64,000 nucleotides of DNA from a virus (IMGVR_UViG_3300025648_000012:1-64000), one strand, 5' to 3'; numbered from the stretch's first letter, positions 40,087 to 49,493 are shown. A program made the numbers and translations. Notes: generated by a model not told the origin, from the letters alone.

Positions 40087-40462
40087 TCTGCTTTCCCATG
40101 TTAGTTTGTAAGACTTGCAAGCGTTGCTGCGTTGCTTGCAAGGAGGTATTTGCAGATTCCAATGCCTTCTTTTTTTCTAATAGAGGAACCGTAGAGTTAG
40201 CTACAGGAGGTAAAAGTACGGTTGGTTTGTTGTTATTAGCAGTAACAACAGCAACGAGTACCGGCTCTGTTCCCGCCAAGCTTGACACTTCGCTTGCTAA
40301 TTGCCGTAGTTGCCAATTAACTCGATCTAAATTCTTTTGGGTTTCTTCTGCTTTGGAGTATCTGTTGTCTAACTCAATGGAGACAGGTACAACAGAAACC
40401 AAACAAGCCACTAAAAGTGCGAGCATTGGTGGTATTCCGAGCTTTCTCAATAATTCAAGCAT
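40067..40462 (-). CDS. Membrane-anchored coiled-coil protein
   Basis: 131 residues. A hydrophobic segment at about 12-30 (PMLALLVACLVSVVPVSI) follows a short basic N-terminus, then two coiled-coil segments flank a Pro/Val-rich linker (LLPPVANSTVP). Topology resembles an inner-membrane spanin, but the location in the virion block leaves this open. Confidence 0.6.
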   Translation of the reverse strand: MLELLRKLGIPPMLALLVACLVSVVPVSIELDNRYSKAEETQKNLDRVNWQLRQLASEVSSLAGTEPVLVAVVTANNNKPTVLLPPVANSTVPLLEKKKALESANTSLQATQQRLQVLQTNMGKQNDHSLP

Positions 40463-40486
40463 AGTTTAAATAAACACCTCTTCTAG

Positions 40487-41284
40487 TTAAACAATTACCA
40501 AGTTGGTTCCGCATTCCTGACAAAACTTAGCTTTAGCTTTGGAAACAGTACCGCAAGTTACACATTTGGCTTTACACTGCACTGTTAGTGGTTTATTGAC
40601 TTTTTTACCACCAACTTGCCCAACGAGCTTTAAGACCATTACATGCACTGTTTTTTCAGTTATTAAATCCTTGACTTCAATAAATGATTGAGTAGAGATT
40701 GCCCCAGGAACAGTTATTCCACTCTTCTGCTCACTATTCATTACCTCACTACCCACTGGCCCACTTACTGTTGTAGTGCTTGAGCACCAGATACTATCGG
40801 GAGTATAGGGTTTGGTAAAATCAATATAAGGAGAATAATAGGGTGGGTATATTCTAAAATATTCGGGCTTAAAATAACCGTACGGACTAGGAAATGTCGA
40901 CTTGGAAGGTTTTACTTTGTCTATTGTATACCTGTCCTCATTACTATCCTCAAAGGAGTATTCAACTCGTATTAGTCCATCTTCTGAGTTAACTCCCCTT
41001 ACTTTCTCAATTTTTTTCGTTCTTTCAATAAACTTAAACTTGTTCCCTTTGTTTAAGTCGCTAATGAAGCGTTCAACTTCTACTGTTTTATTGGGTTCAA
41101 TTACTAAAGCATAGTTTGAAAATGGTTTACCATCAATCTCAATTAGCGCTTTGCATCTTCTTGACTCCAAATTCTTAAAGATAACGGAGTATTCACAGCC
41201 AAAAGGCAATTTAACGGTATCTCCAGACTCCTTAAGTACTTTACCTTCAACTTTTACAGCCACGACTAACTTATTTGCGTACAT
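40487..41284 (-). CDS. Predicted virion protein with C-terminal zinc ribbon
   Basis: 265 residues. The N-terminal domain (MYANKLVVAVKVEGKVLKES; GCEYSVIFKNLESRRCKALI; RFISDLNKGNKFKFIERTKK; GLIRVEYSFE) follows the pattern of a structural protein common in large myoviruses. The C-terminus has a zinc ribbon CVTCGTVSKAKAKFCQECG. A Pro/Tyr-rich linker separates the two. ATG after AAGGAGAAGTAAA. Confidence 0.65.
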   Translation of the reverse strand: MYANKLVVAVKVEGKVLKESGDTVKLPFGCEYSVIFKNLESRRCKALIEIDGKPFSNYALVIEPNKTVEVERFISDLNKGNKFKFIERTKKIEKVRGVNSEDGLIRVEYSFEDSNEDRYTIDKVKPSKSTFPSPYGYFKPEYFRIYPPYYSPYIDFTKPYTPDSIWCSSTTTVSGPVGSEVMNSEQKSGITVPGAISTQSFIEVKDLITEKTVHVMVLKLVGQVGGKKVNKPLTVQCKAKCVTCGTVSKAKAKFCQECGTNLVIV

Positions 41285-41355
41285 TTTACTTCTCCTTAGT
41301 TTAACAGCCTACAGACTAAAGGCTCAAAAATTAAAGTCTGTTCCTTGTTTACTTC

Positions 41356-41372
41356 CAACCTAAAATTGTTCT
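41356..41372 (-). promoter_or_regulatory. AGAACAATTTTAGGTTG motif
   Basis: Minus-strand ACAGAACAATTTTAGGTTGG lies about 75 nt before ATG 41284; a small hairpin (ACAGACT/AGTCTGT, 41311-41341) follows in the leader. Confidence 0.45.
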
Positions 41373-41373
41373 G

Positions 41374-42837
41374 TTACCGTATACCTCCATAACTCCAGTA
41401 AGGGGATGCGGGACCTACTGTCTGCCCTACCGCTCCTATCTGGCCTACCTGTGCTGCTAAATTAGAACCCACAGCCCCAGTTCCTCCCAAAACTCCCTTA
41501 TAGGTGAGATTAACTTTTAGTTGTTTTAATCCATTATCTAATTGCTGTTGTATTCTGCCTATTGCGGAATCCAATGCCTGGGTCTTGTCTACGTCCAATT
41601 GTATGGAGGCCCCCTGAAAGTTAAATGCTTTTTCACCTTCTAGCAGGTATTGAGCCTCTAATGCTTGAATTGTAGCACACTGAAGAAGGTATTCTCGAAT
41701 TGGCCCTGCTGCTTGAGTAAAAGTAAAGGAGGTGAATACTCCATAAGCTCCATTGAAGTAATCTCCACCCATTCTAAGGTATCTCAAAAGCTCTGTGGGT
41801 TTGTATTGAGAATCAGCAACACCCCACAAAGTCTGATTAGCCTTGTTTACTCTTGCTTTTAGATCATCCATACAGGATAGCATAGTAGGCGTAGTAATGT
41901 AGAGCGTAGAAGTCTGCCTAAAGGTAGGCCCACCCGAGTTAGAATACCCCCAGACTACGGTGTAGGGAATAAAAGAAGGTGGTAAAATAGGTTGAGTTTG
42001 CAGTACCGCAGAATAAAGCCACCCATTTTCTACTTGCACTGGAGATGTTGGTAAAGTATTTGCAACCAATACATCTGTATTATTATAGATATTCAATGTG
42101 ACATTGGAATATGCGTTATCGGTAACACACGCTAAGCTTACTGGGTCTCCAAACAGCTCTATTGCATCCTCTGCACCCGTGGAAGCAACCGAAGATTCAA
42201 TCCAAACAACTTCGTAAGAATACAGAATAGCGGAATTAGGCAGTGTTAAGGTATACCTTATTTGGTATGGAGAGCCTGGGGTAATGGGTAGAGTTTGTGG
42301 CGCTGTAACTACAGCGTTAGCAACAATGGTCTGATTCGCTCCATTACTTGTTGAGTTTGCGACATAGCAATTACCAGAAGACCATACAACAGAAGAAGAA
42401 TCTACTAATTCCCAAATAATAGAAGACCCTGTAGTATTAACATCCGCAGCTAAACTAAATACAACGGTTGATAAAGCAGATTGCCCAAGTTGCATTTTAC
42501 CAAGTAAATCTTGGTAGGATTGTGGAGCTTGGTACGCATTTTGTACGAAAGAAGATGGCTGTATAACGCACACTAGCATGAAAGAATAGGTAGCTAGGTT
42601 AGTTACAACAGTTAAAGGGGTACCGTAAGTAGTCTGGTTTGGTGCAACAATGGAGCCACCAGAAAAGGTTGCAGTTAAAGTGGAAGAAGTCGAAGCAACT
42701 GTAACTGTGGGAGCTCCAGTAGTAGGCGTAGTGGAGCCTACTGTCGCACTGGTAATAGTCTCGGTTAATCCCAAAGTAATGGAAACAGGTTGAGTTAAAT
42801 TAGCTGCGCCTACTTTTGAATACACATAGGTAATCAT
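41374..42837 (-). CDS. Large tail or baseplate structural protein
   Basis: 487 residues. N-terminal two thirds are beta-rich and Thr/Ser/Val-rich, like Ig-like virion domains; the C-terminal third is helical (MDDLKARVNKANQTLWGVAD; YLLQCATIQALEAQYLLEGE; DSAIGRIQQQLDNGLKQLKV). No family name can be given. The Nudix gene is directly upstream. Confidence 0.6.
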   Translation of the reverse strand: MITYVYSKVGAANLTQPVSITLGLTETITSATVGSTTPTTGAPTVTVASTSSTLTATFSGGSIVAPNQTTYGTPLTVVTNLATYSFMLVCVIQPSSFVQNAYQAPQSYQDLLGKMQLGQSALSTVVFSLAADVNTTGSSIIWELVDSSSVVWSSGNCYVANSTSNGANQTIVANAVVTAPQTLPITPGSPYQIRYTLTLPNSAILYSYEVVWIESSVASTGAEDAIELFGDPVSLACVTDNAYSNVTLNIYNNTDVLVANTLPTSPVQVENGWLYSAVLQTQPILPPSFIPYTVVWGYSNSGGPTFRQTSTLYITTPTMLSCMDDLKARVNKANQTLWGVADSQYKPTELLRYLRMGGDYFNGAYGVFTSFTFTQAAGPIREYLLQCATIQALEAQYLLEGEKAFNFQGASIQLDVDKTQALDSAIGRIQQQLDNGLKQLKVNLTYKGVLGGTGAVGSNLAAQVGQIGAVGQTVGPASPYWSYGGIR

Positions 42838-42840
42838 TAT

Positions 42841-43236
42841 TTAGCAGTCCTTAATTCTAAAAAAACATCCATTGTTCACTAAATACTCTCCTAACTTTGG
42901 GTGAATGTCTTGAGGTAGTTTCCTAATGTTAAACCAACCGTGTGTAGTATGTTCGTGGTTTAGTTTAATTTCTGGTTTTGTATTCACTCTTCTAAGGAAA
43001 TAATGAAAAGTAAAGTCTTTACTGGGATTAGATTTACCCACATATTCGTTCTGAGTAGTGTCCAAGTTAGTTTCTTCTTTAACTTCTCGTTCTATAGCTT
43101 CGTTCATTGCTTCGTCTGGTTCTACGCAACCTCCAGGTAAATCCCAGGTATGAGGAAAATCTCCAAACTTGGAACGCTTAAGCAACAATAGCTCATTACC
43201 ACACATTATTAGTAACCCACAGGCTTCGTTTTTCAT
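42841..43236 (-). CDS. Nudix hydrolase
   Basis: 131 residues. The Nudix box is almost complete: GGCVEPDEAMNEAIEREVKE-ETNL, matching G-x5-E-x7-REU-x-EE with N in place of the final G. Strand ACGLLIMCGNELLLLKRSKF precedes it. These enzymes hydrolyse nucleoside diphosphate-linked substrates; in phages they act on (d)NTPs, ADP-ribose or RNA caps. It lies within the structural block. Confidence 0.9.
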   Translation of the reverse strand: MKNEACGLLIMCGNELLLLKRSKFGDFPHTWDLPGGCVEPDEAMNEAIEREVKEETNLDTTQNEYVGKSNPSKDFTFHYFLRRVNTKPEIKLNHEHTTHGWFNIRKLPQDIHPKLGEYLVNNGCFFRIKDC

Positions 43237-43244
43237 TTATGTCT

Positions 43245-44084
43245 TCAAAGAAAGTTTAGAGAAGGAATAGAGGGAATATGTAGGCCTAATTTATTCGCCA
43301 AGGTTATGGAACTGCCACTACTTGTACTTCCGGGCCCAGAAGTAATGAAAGTCCCAACATCTTCTATGGAAAAGGTAACTGACAAGTTTAATAAGGCTCC
43401 ACTTCCACTATCTAACTCGGTTAAAGAAGTTGTTGTTGGAAAACACCTTGATGCGTTAACCGTAATAGTTTCAGTTCCATTCATAGCAAGTATATGGAGT
43501 TTAATAGGCTTTTTGTAAGTGCTTGGAAATCCGTAAACTCCACGGGCTCCTTGAGCAGCATATCCGGTAGAGATCAAGTTAAACCAGACACCTATGTAGT
43601 TTTGCGATTCTCCAGTTGTATCCAAAAAGAAATCGGCAGTTATTTCAGGACTAGATAAGCCAGAAATTGAATTTGTTGTTACTCCAGCTCTAGTTATTTG
43701 CTCTGTGGAATACGATCTTATTGGAATTACTATTTTGTGGCAGTAGTACCAAGGAATAGGTGTTGGGTACCCCGCAAGTGGAGGAAAATCTACAAACCAT
43801 TTCCAAGTTTGCAGTTGATCTCCAAGTTTGTTAAGACCATAATAACCATTACCGTCTGATAATCCACCAGCACTTGTGGATTTTGAAAAACCAAATAGAG
43901 AAGCAATAGTGTTCGCTGTTCTAATGCCCTGCCCTATTGTATTTGCAATCTGGTTAGCATCAGTTTGAAGCGTAAGTATACTATTGGTATACTTACCTTG
44001 TACTGAATTTACAGCATTGGATACCGCGTTTCCAGCTAATCTAAAGTTGTTTGTTAGCTGCTCTGCTCCACCAAGATTGCTCAT
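43245..44084 (-). CDS. Tail tube-like or baseplate tube protein
   Basis: 279 residues. The centre to the C-terminus (WKWFVDFPPLAGYPTPIPWY; RSYSTEQITRAGVTTNSISG; EITADFFLDTTGESQNYIGV) follows the tube fold as in gp19/gp54-type proteins, preceded by a helical N-terminal extension of about 80 residues that could contact the baseplate. The end is a Ser-rich linker and helix. The assignment is by pattern. Confidence 0.6.
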   Translation of the reverse strand: MSNLGGAEQLTNNFRLAGNAVSNAVNSVQGKYTNSILTLQTDANQIANTIGQGIRTANTIASLFGFSKSTSAGGLSDGNGYYGLNKLGDQLQTWKWFVDFPPLAGYPTPIPWYYCHKIVIPIRSYSTEQITRAGVTTNSISGLSSPEITADFFLDTTGESQNYIGVWFNLISTGYAAQGARGVYGFPSTYKKPIKLHILAMNGTETITVNASRCFPTTTSLTELDSGSGALLNLSVTFSIEDVGTFITSGPGSTSSGSSITLANKLGLHIPSIPSLNFL

Positions 44085-45208
44085 TTTGAATTCATTGTAT
44101 GAATTATTTTTCCAACTTGAGAGTTATCTAATCCATACTTATCTTTTAGCCACTCCAAGTCTGCTCTATTTATGTTATTTTCAAAATCACTAATGAAGAA
44201 CCTTACAGTTTGCCCCTGGCCCTGCATTGAAATTCTGGACTTAGTAGGACGTTTTAGAAGTTTTTTAACATCCAAGAATAATTGTTCCTTTATTGAGTCC
44301 ATTTTTTTAGAGTCAAGTCCAGGCTTAAGTACAAAAACTAAAGAGTCATTTACAACCTTAACGGTCTTAATGGAGTTTTTAACTGAAAAATGCTCTTTAC
44401 TTAAATCTTCGGGCTTACTTTTTAAGTTGTACTCTATTGGTAGGTTTCCTAGCTCGTTAGAAAAACCTTCTAACTCTAGTTGATTGCCTATTTCTTTAAT
44501 AGCCTCTTTAACAGAAGTTACGGCTACTCCCCCCTTGAGTTTAGAAGGTATAGCAAAGTCTGGTTCTAGAAAAATGCGAGTAGTTTGCTCATCTACATTC
44601 CACTGAATAACTACATACAACTGAGGGGTTATTCTGTTACCGGAAGATACTTTCAAAAGTTTAATGTAACCAGTGAAAACCAATTTACCGGAAACATCTG
44701 TAGAGACATACAAGTAGCTTTCAGAAGACTTGAATTTAAGTGCTCTGGTTAGCTCCTGCCCTACGGCGTTTGCGTAATTACGAAATTCCTCAGGAACGTG
44801 CTTTCTTGCCACGTTGTTTAACCATTGCATGAGTCCTGTTAAAGCCGCAGCAACCTGATTTCTAAGTTTATTGAGTTCCCCCAATACTTCCGTTGCTTTA
44901 GGAAATTTCATTTTTGCAATGGATTCTGCCTCTTGGACAGAAAGGTATTGTTCATGCAAAAGCTCTGCAGTTTTGTATTTTGTCTGCAGAGTTTTCATTC
45001 CAGGAATAACAATTTTTGGAAAGTCTGTGTTTACTTTAACCTGCTTGTAGCCTTTTTTAGACCTATTTGAGGAGATATCTAGGTATTCTCCACTAGCGGA
45101 CTCAATTCTTACTCCTTGAGCATCCAGCATATTAAGAGTTTTCTTAAGCTCTTGTGACTGCTTTTCAGCCCAGGTTTTTAAGTCTTCCGCGCTTCTAAAG
45201 TCTTCCAT
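44081..45208 (-). CDS. Hypothetical virion-block protein
   Basis: 375 residues, starting with a coiled coil (DLKTWAEKQSQELKKTLNML), then alternating alpha/beta segments. No motif recognised. Overlaps the tube-like gene by 4 nt. Confidence 0.6.
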   Translation of the reverse strand: MEDFRSAEDLKTWAEKQSQELKKTLNMLDAQGVRIESASGEYLDISSNRSKKGYKQVKVNTDFPKIVIPGMKTLQTKYKTAELLHEQYLSVQEAESIAKMKFPKATEVLGELNKLRNQVAAALTGLMQWLNNVARKHVPEEFRNYANAVGQELTRALKFKSSESYLYVSTDVSGKLVFTGYIKLLKVSSGNRITPQLYVVIQWNVDEQTTRIFLEPDFAIPSKLKGGVAVTSVKEAIKEIGNQLELEGFSNELGNLPIEYNLKSKPEDLSKEHFSVKNSIKTVKVVNDSLVFVLKPGLDSKKMDSIKEQLFLDVKKLLKRPTKSRISMQGQGQTVRFFISDFENNINRADLEWLKDKYGLDNSQVGKIIHTMNSK

Positions 45209-45213
45209 TATAA

Positions 45214-45759
45214 TTATCCTCTTTTAGATCTAGCAGCTTTTGCTAATTGTGTTCTTTTCTTCAAAGGTTCTTTTGGTTTTTTCCTTTTTACCTTTTCTTC
45301 TACCTTAAAGTCTTCAAGTACTTTTTTAACCATAGGAGTTTCTTTAACTGCTGGAACTTGCTCAACTATAGTTAGATTTGGCTTTTTAACTTCCCGAATT
45401 GTGGGTTTAATTTCCCCCATGAGTTCTGAATATGTTAGTTTTGTTTTTTCTTTAGAAACTGTATTTTTATTTGCTTGATCTCTTTCTCTTCTTTCTTTTC
45501 TCGAAAAATTTGCTATTAACCAGTACATAGGAAGAATAGTTAGAACCAAAGCCAAGTTAGAATAAGTAACATTGCTTGGTTCACTATGCAAATAGGAGTA
45601 AACTAATGACCATAAAGCAAACGCTGCTCCAAGTTGGGGTGTCTGTAGAGCATATCGAGTAACCACCGATTTTGAAGCATCAGTATAAAACCCTATTGCT
45701 AATCCTAAGCCCATTAGTGAAGCCAGAATAAAGGCGTAAACAAGTTCTAAACTATTCAT
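45214..45759 (-). CDS. Polytopic membrane protein with basic tail
   Basis: 181 residues: three hydrophobic helices within residues 5-85 (LELVYAFILASLMGLGLAIG and two more), then a lysine/arginine-rich cytoplasmic tail ending KKRTQLAKAARSKRG. Overlaps the upstream membrane protein gene by 8 nt; the pair may function together. Function unknown. Confidence 0.65.
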   Translation of the reverse strand: MNSLELVYAFILASLMGLGLAIGFYTDASKSVVTRYALQTPQLGAAFALWSLVYSYLHSEPSNVTYSNLALVLTILPMYWLIANFSRKERRERDQANKNTVSKEKTKLTYSELMGEIKPTIREVKKPNLTIVEQVPAVKETPMVKKVLEDFKVEEKVKRKKPKEPLKKRTQLAKAARSKRG

Positions 45760-46255
45760 GGTTTTTACTTTTCTCCGTTGTATTAGAATGTATAAAAGGT
45801 GTTTCTAAACTTTCATGGTTAGCCTCTTCCAACCCCTTTGAACCAACAGGGAAAATTCTACTAAACAGATCCGCCAACCATGAGCCAGCAACAGTCCCAA
45901 CTAAAAGATTGATTAGGTAGTTTATGCGTGTTGTAGACCACCCCAGTACCCAAGCAAGAATAGTTGGAAGATACTCGTTGTCCAACCCAGGAAAGAAGTA
46001 CACAAGTTGCACTGCCAAAAACCAAGACCAAACTAATGCTATTGCTGTTCCAAGTACAATGTAGAACGCTGCTTTACCGCAGGATGAGACATGACCGTCT
46101 GACAACGATATAGATACGCCTGCCAATGCAGAAATAACAACTAACATTACGGAAGCTGCAACTTGACCAAAGTACCCAGTTAGTAATGCTAAAAACCCTA
46201 AAGATGACCCAGTTTTTAAGACAACAGAGCTTGTTCCAGTTTCAATAGCAGCCAT
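45752..46255 (-). CDS. Polytopic membrane protein
   Basis: 167 residues with four hydrophobic segments (for example SLGFLALLTGYFGQVAASVM and LVVISALAGVSISLS) and a polar C-terminal tail. Start ATG overlaps the stop of the 46255 gene. A holin-like or membrane-modifying role is possible. Confidence 0.6.
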   Translation of the reverse strand: MAAIETGTSSVVLKTGSSLGFLALLTGYFGQVAASVMLVVISALAGVSISLSDGHVSSCGKAAFYIVLGTAIALVWSWFLAVQLVYFFPGLDNEYLPTILAWVLGWSTTRINYLINLLVGTVAGSWLADLFSRIFPVGSKGLEEANHESLETPFIHSNTTEKSKNHE

Positions 46256-46572
46256 TAAACTTTACCTCCTTCATCCTCAACTATGGGCTTCACAGTGAAG
46301 TAGATGTAACGAGAAGAAGGTGAGTGGTTTATTTCTAGATACAGAGAATGACTACTCAAAAGTTGTGAAATTCTTAGCAAGTTGTTCGGTCTCACTCCTT
46401 TTTTACCATACAGATTAAGTTCACCCATAACACGGAAAACTACGGAACCAGGCGTGGTCCTATTTGACATTTGAATTACATTGTGTTGGCTTTTTATTAA
46501 CATCTTTAACTGTGAAGCCCACGAAGGATATTGCACTCCACTACTATTTTCTTTTTGTTCTTTGGTGTTCAT
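46255..46572 (-). CDS. Hypothetical protein
   Basis: 105 residues; a winged-helix-like pattern is possible (ELNLYGKKGVRPNNLLRISQ, then a basic beta hairpin SPSSRYIYFTVKP). ATG after AAGGGGTAGTTTTT. Not assigned. Confidence 0.55.
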   Translation of the reverse strand: MNTKEQKENSSGVQYPSWASQLKMLIKSQHNVIQMSNRTTPGSVVFRVMGELNLYGKKGVRPNNLLRISQLLSSHSLYLEINHSPSSRYIYFTVKPIVEDEGGKV

Positions 46573-46594
46573 AAAAACTACCCCTTATTTTTAG

Positions 46595-47716
46595 TTAAAA
46601 AGTAAAGCTATCTATTCCTTTGTTGTCTAATAGCGCTGACCTCACAGATTTTTGTACTGTTGGTCTATATTGTGGAAGCTGAATGAGTAGCTCTTGAGGT
46701 TGGCACGCTCTTACTGTGCATTCCCACCCCAATAAATCCTTACGCCTTGAAGACCAAGGTGTTACATTCTCAACAACTAATGTTTTTCCGTATTCTTGTT
46801 CCTTAATTACATCCTGTGCAGTAAGAGAAGGAATGTCCGGAGATAATATAATTGAAAACGGATCAGTCAATTCCAATAGCGCTAAATCTGCTGATCTTGG
46901 AAGTTTTGGTAGTTCCATGTAAATTGACTCAGAAGAGAACCCTAACTGTATCTCAAAGTGAGTAAAGTTTTCAGTTGTAGTTAGCTCTATTACATGAGGT
47001 AATCCGTCGCAAAATTGAAGAATGTTTAGCCCCTGTAAGAGTGTGTTCCCAATGGTTGGGTTTGTTACAATCTTTTTCGTTCCGTTATACCCTTGTACCG
47101 AATCCACTAACACTGCACCCTTAGGGAGTGTAATAGTGGCCGTATGAGTACCTGGACTTAATTCATACGTTAATGGGTCTATGAGAGAATGAGTATTAAA
47201 ATCTGTTGGAACTAAAACTTGTCTCCACCCTCTAAAAGGTTGATATCCACCGACAAAAGAGGAACCAAAGCAAATGGGGCAAGCAATGTCCGTTAAACCA
47301 TAACTTCCAATATCGAACACCACAGGGTCCCTAATTTCTTTTTCAACAGTTTGTCCATTTCCTGTTTCGTCAAAGGTTGCTTTGTTTACCGCTCCATTAT
47401 TTGTTGTTCCTGTTCCATATTCAGTAATACCAAACTGCATACCCAATAAAAAGTCATCAATAACTCCGGGTTTAGCGTTTCCGTGTTCGTCTAATTGCGA
47501 CGTCTTAGAGGATAGTATTTTGTTAGCTGCTTTACAGGAGCATACTCTACCTGTAGTTAGCCTATTATAGAGTAGACCTGCAACTCCCTGCACTCTAAAC
47601 GCAGAAATCATGCGTTGTTGCTGAATTGGAGTTATTTGTTTAACCATAGCTTCAGCTACATCTGCATTTCGAGCATTGTTAGCTGTTAAAGTTGACCTTC
47701 TTTCGAGAATTGGCAT
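46595..47716 (-). CDS. Predicted baseplate/virion protein with two Cys pairs
   Basis: 373 residues. Helical N-terminus (VAEAMVKQITPIQQQRMISA), then CSCK (about 58-61) and CPIC (about 145-148), which could bind zinc, then beta-rich domains with FRGWRQVLVPTDFNTHSLID. Sits downstream of and overlapping the topoisomerase IB gene. Likely structural by position and composition. Confidence 0.6.
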   Translation of the reverse strand: MPILERRSTLTANNARNADVAEAMVKQITPIQQQRMISAFRVQGVAGLLYNRLTTGRVCSCKAANKILSSKTSQLDEHGNAKPGVIDDFLLGMQFGITEYGTGTTNNGAVNKATFDETGNGQTVEKEIRDPVVFDIGSYGLTDIACPICFGSSFVGGYQPFRGWRQVLVPTDFNTHSLIDPLTYELSPGTHTATITLPKGAVLVDSVQGYNGTKKIVTNPTIGNTLLQGLNILQFCDGLPHVIELTTTENFTHFEIQLGFSSESIYMELPKLPRSADLALLELTDPFSIILSPDIPSLTAQDVIKEQEYGKTLVVENVTPWSSRRKDLLGWECTVRACQPQELLIQLPQYRPTVQKSVRSALLDNKGIDSFTF

Positions 47717-49344
47717 TAGATTTTGTCGTCAGAATCAGAAGTATCAAGAGATTTAACTTTTTCGATAGCTTTGGGTGGACGAAACCCCCACTTAATAAAT
47801 GTAGAAATAACTGCAGTTGGGTCAATGTAAGAACTCAAAGCAGTTGCACCAGTTACTTTCGAGGCAGCTTCAACTCCACGTATATGGGATAACGCAGCCC
47901 CAACTTTAACTGCAATCGCGTTCATAGCTGCAATAGCTTCTTTCTCAGTTTTAGGTTTGTATTTTCCTTCTTCTTCTATCCAAATGGAAGAACCTTTTGC
48001 TGTTCTTAACTTGTGACAGCTAACTGGAGAACCCAAAGACTTAAAGAATTTGTTTATGTTAGCAGGAAACACTCTTAGTTTTTTGCCTTCTTTAGTGTAG
48101 GTAAAAAGGTAGTCAGATGAGAGTTTTCCTTCCTCTAACTCTGCTAGAATAGAAATTATTTTCTTGGCGACTGGTGTATTTGGGAGTATAGCATTCTTTT
48201 GAGGAATGTTGCATTTGCCTAGGTATTTAATGGTTGCTCCATTTGGAGTTACAGTAACGTTTTTAACTGCTAACGTTCCCATTCCTTTACCCTTTGCTGT
48301 TCCCATTCTTGCAGAGAAATTGTACAAAAGTTCTAAAACTACAGCACAGACACATGCTGGATTTGAGATGTCAAACTTAAGAATGTACTGTTGCCATTTC
48401 GTTCTAATGGAATTTAGTTCTGGAAGTAGGTCCCGAACTTTTTGGTATTTACTTTCAGATGCACTCTTGGTATAATTTTCAGTATAGAACTGAGACATTC
48501 TTCCTGGAGTAACGTCAGTCTCATGTCTAAATGCTTTTATTGCCCAGTTGTTTCCTTTACCTTCTCCAACATTTGGATTTGTTTCTATTCTTGCAAATAC
48601 ATCTGGACTTGGACGAGTAGGAATTAACTCACCTTTGGGTGTATATATCTTACCTACGGCATCAATTAGTCCAATATGTCCAGGAACCAGAATGTGGTCA
48701 AACCCTGCTACGTTAAGTGCATTGTATGCGTCTTGATACGGTATTAGTGGTTTACCCGATTTTCTTACTAAAGACTTAAGAAGCTCTCCCGCTGCTGCGT
48801 AATGCTTCTTTCTTTCCTCTTTATATTCTTCCAATCCTTCTGGGTCTGTATCTCCTAAAATGTTCTTTTCATCTGGAGTTAAGAATGTACCTTTACGCCC
48901 AACAAGTGCATTAACTGTTTTATGAAGCTTGGAGTGGTTGAATTGCTTAACATCAGGTGCAAAGAGAGAATCTAATACCGGGTCTTTGAGTTCGGATACA
49001 CACTTATCTACTAACTTAAACTTTTCTGGTGTTCCAGATTTAAGGTAACTTGCTACATTCTTTAACTGTTGTAGCTCATTAGCAGTAAACTGTGGATATG
49101 CTTTGAACTTTTCCATTGAGCGAATCAACGAACTACCAAGATTGAACAGCAATTCGTACTTGTTGCGTCCAGACTTAGCCGCTTTTATTGCTTCGTTGAG
49201 CCCAGGGTATCCAACTGTAGGAGATAAATAGCTATCCCATTTGTTAGGTAGTTTTCCATCTGGGTTATTGTGGTAATCCCACGAAAGAACTACAAGTGTT
49301 TTAAGTAGGGACACCAGTTGAGATGCGTTTATTCTTTGTAGCAT
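47716..49344 (-). CDS. Type IB DNA topoisomerase
   Basis: 542 residues, first gene of the leftward virion block. Catalytic residues of the TopIB/tyrosine recombinase fold: Arg in NFSARMGTAKGKGMGTLAVK (about 348), Lys in IKYLGKCNIPQKN, Arg in SCHKLRTAKGSS (about 446) and the nucleophile in SSYIDPTAVISTF (Tyr about 505). The His/Asn usually nine residues before Tyr appears to be Val. The N-terminal 300 residues, including GYPGLNEAIKAAKSG and a linker domain, are longer than in poxvirus enzymes. It would relax supercoils without ATP. ATG after CGGAGTTACTATCC. Confidence 0.8.
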   Translation of the reverse strand: MLQRINASQLVSLLKTLVVLSWDYHNNPDGKLPNKWDSYLSPTVGYPGLNEAIKAAKSGRNKYELLFNLGSSLIRSMEKFKAYPQFTANELQQLKNVASYLKSGTPEKFKLVDKCVSELKDPVLDSLFAPDVKQFNHSKLHKTVNALVGRKGTFLTPDEKNILGDTDPEGLEEYKEERKKHYAAAGELLKSLVRKSGKPLIPYQDAYNALNVAGFDHILVPGHIGLIDAVGKIYTPKGELIPTRPSPDVFARIETNPNVGEGKGNNWAIKAFRHETDVTPGRMSQFYTENYTKSASESKYQKVRDLLPELNSIRTKWQQYILKFDISNPACVCAVVLELLYNFSARMGTAKGKGMGTLAVKNVTVTPNGATIKYLGKCNIPQKNAILPNTPVAKKIISILAELEEGKLSSDYLFTYTKEGKKLRVFPANINKFFKSLGSPVSCHKLRTAKGSSIWIEEEGKYKPKTEKEAIAAMNAIAVKVGAALSHIRGVEAASKVTGATALSSYIDPTAVISTFIKWGFRPPKAIEKVKSLDTSDSDDKI

Positions 49345-49373
49345 GGATAGTAACTCCGAGGTTATTATTTTCT

Positions 49374-49390
49374 CAACCTTAAATTGTTCT
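49374..49390 (-). promoter_or_regulatory. AGAACAATTTAAGGTTGAG motif
   Basis: Minus-strand TTGAGAACAATTTAAGGTTGAG, about 40 nt before the topoisomerase IB ATG. Divergent from the CTGTAAATA box at 49402. Confidence 0.45.
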
Positions 49391-49401
49391 CAAAATTAAA
49401 T

Positions 49402-49410
49402 CTGTAAATA
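49402..49410 (+). promoter_or_regulatory. CTGTAAATA box, candidate phage promoter
   Basis: CTGTAAATA about 84 nt before ATG 49494, at the start of the rightward operon. A 14-nt triple repeat lies between it and the gene. Confidence 0.5.
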
Positions 49411-49426
49411 TGTTTTGAAGGATGCG

Positions 49427-49468
49427 AAGTAAAAGACTACAAGTAAAAGACTACAAGTAAAAGACTAC
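49427..49468. repeat. 14-nt tandem repeat (3 copies)
   Basis: Three copies of AAGTAAAAGACTAC in the leader between a CTGTAAATA box and ATG 49494. Confidence 0.95.
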
Positions 49469-49493
49469 AAGGATAAAACAAAGGAGATACTCC

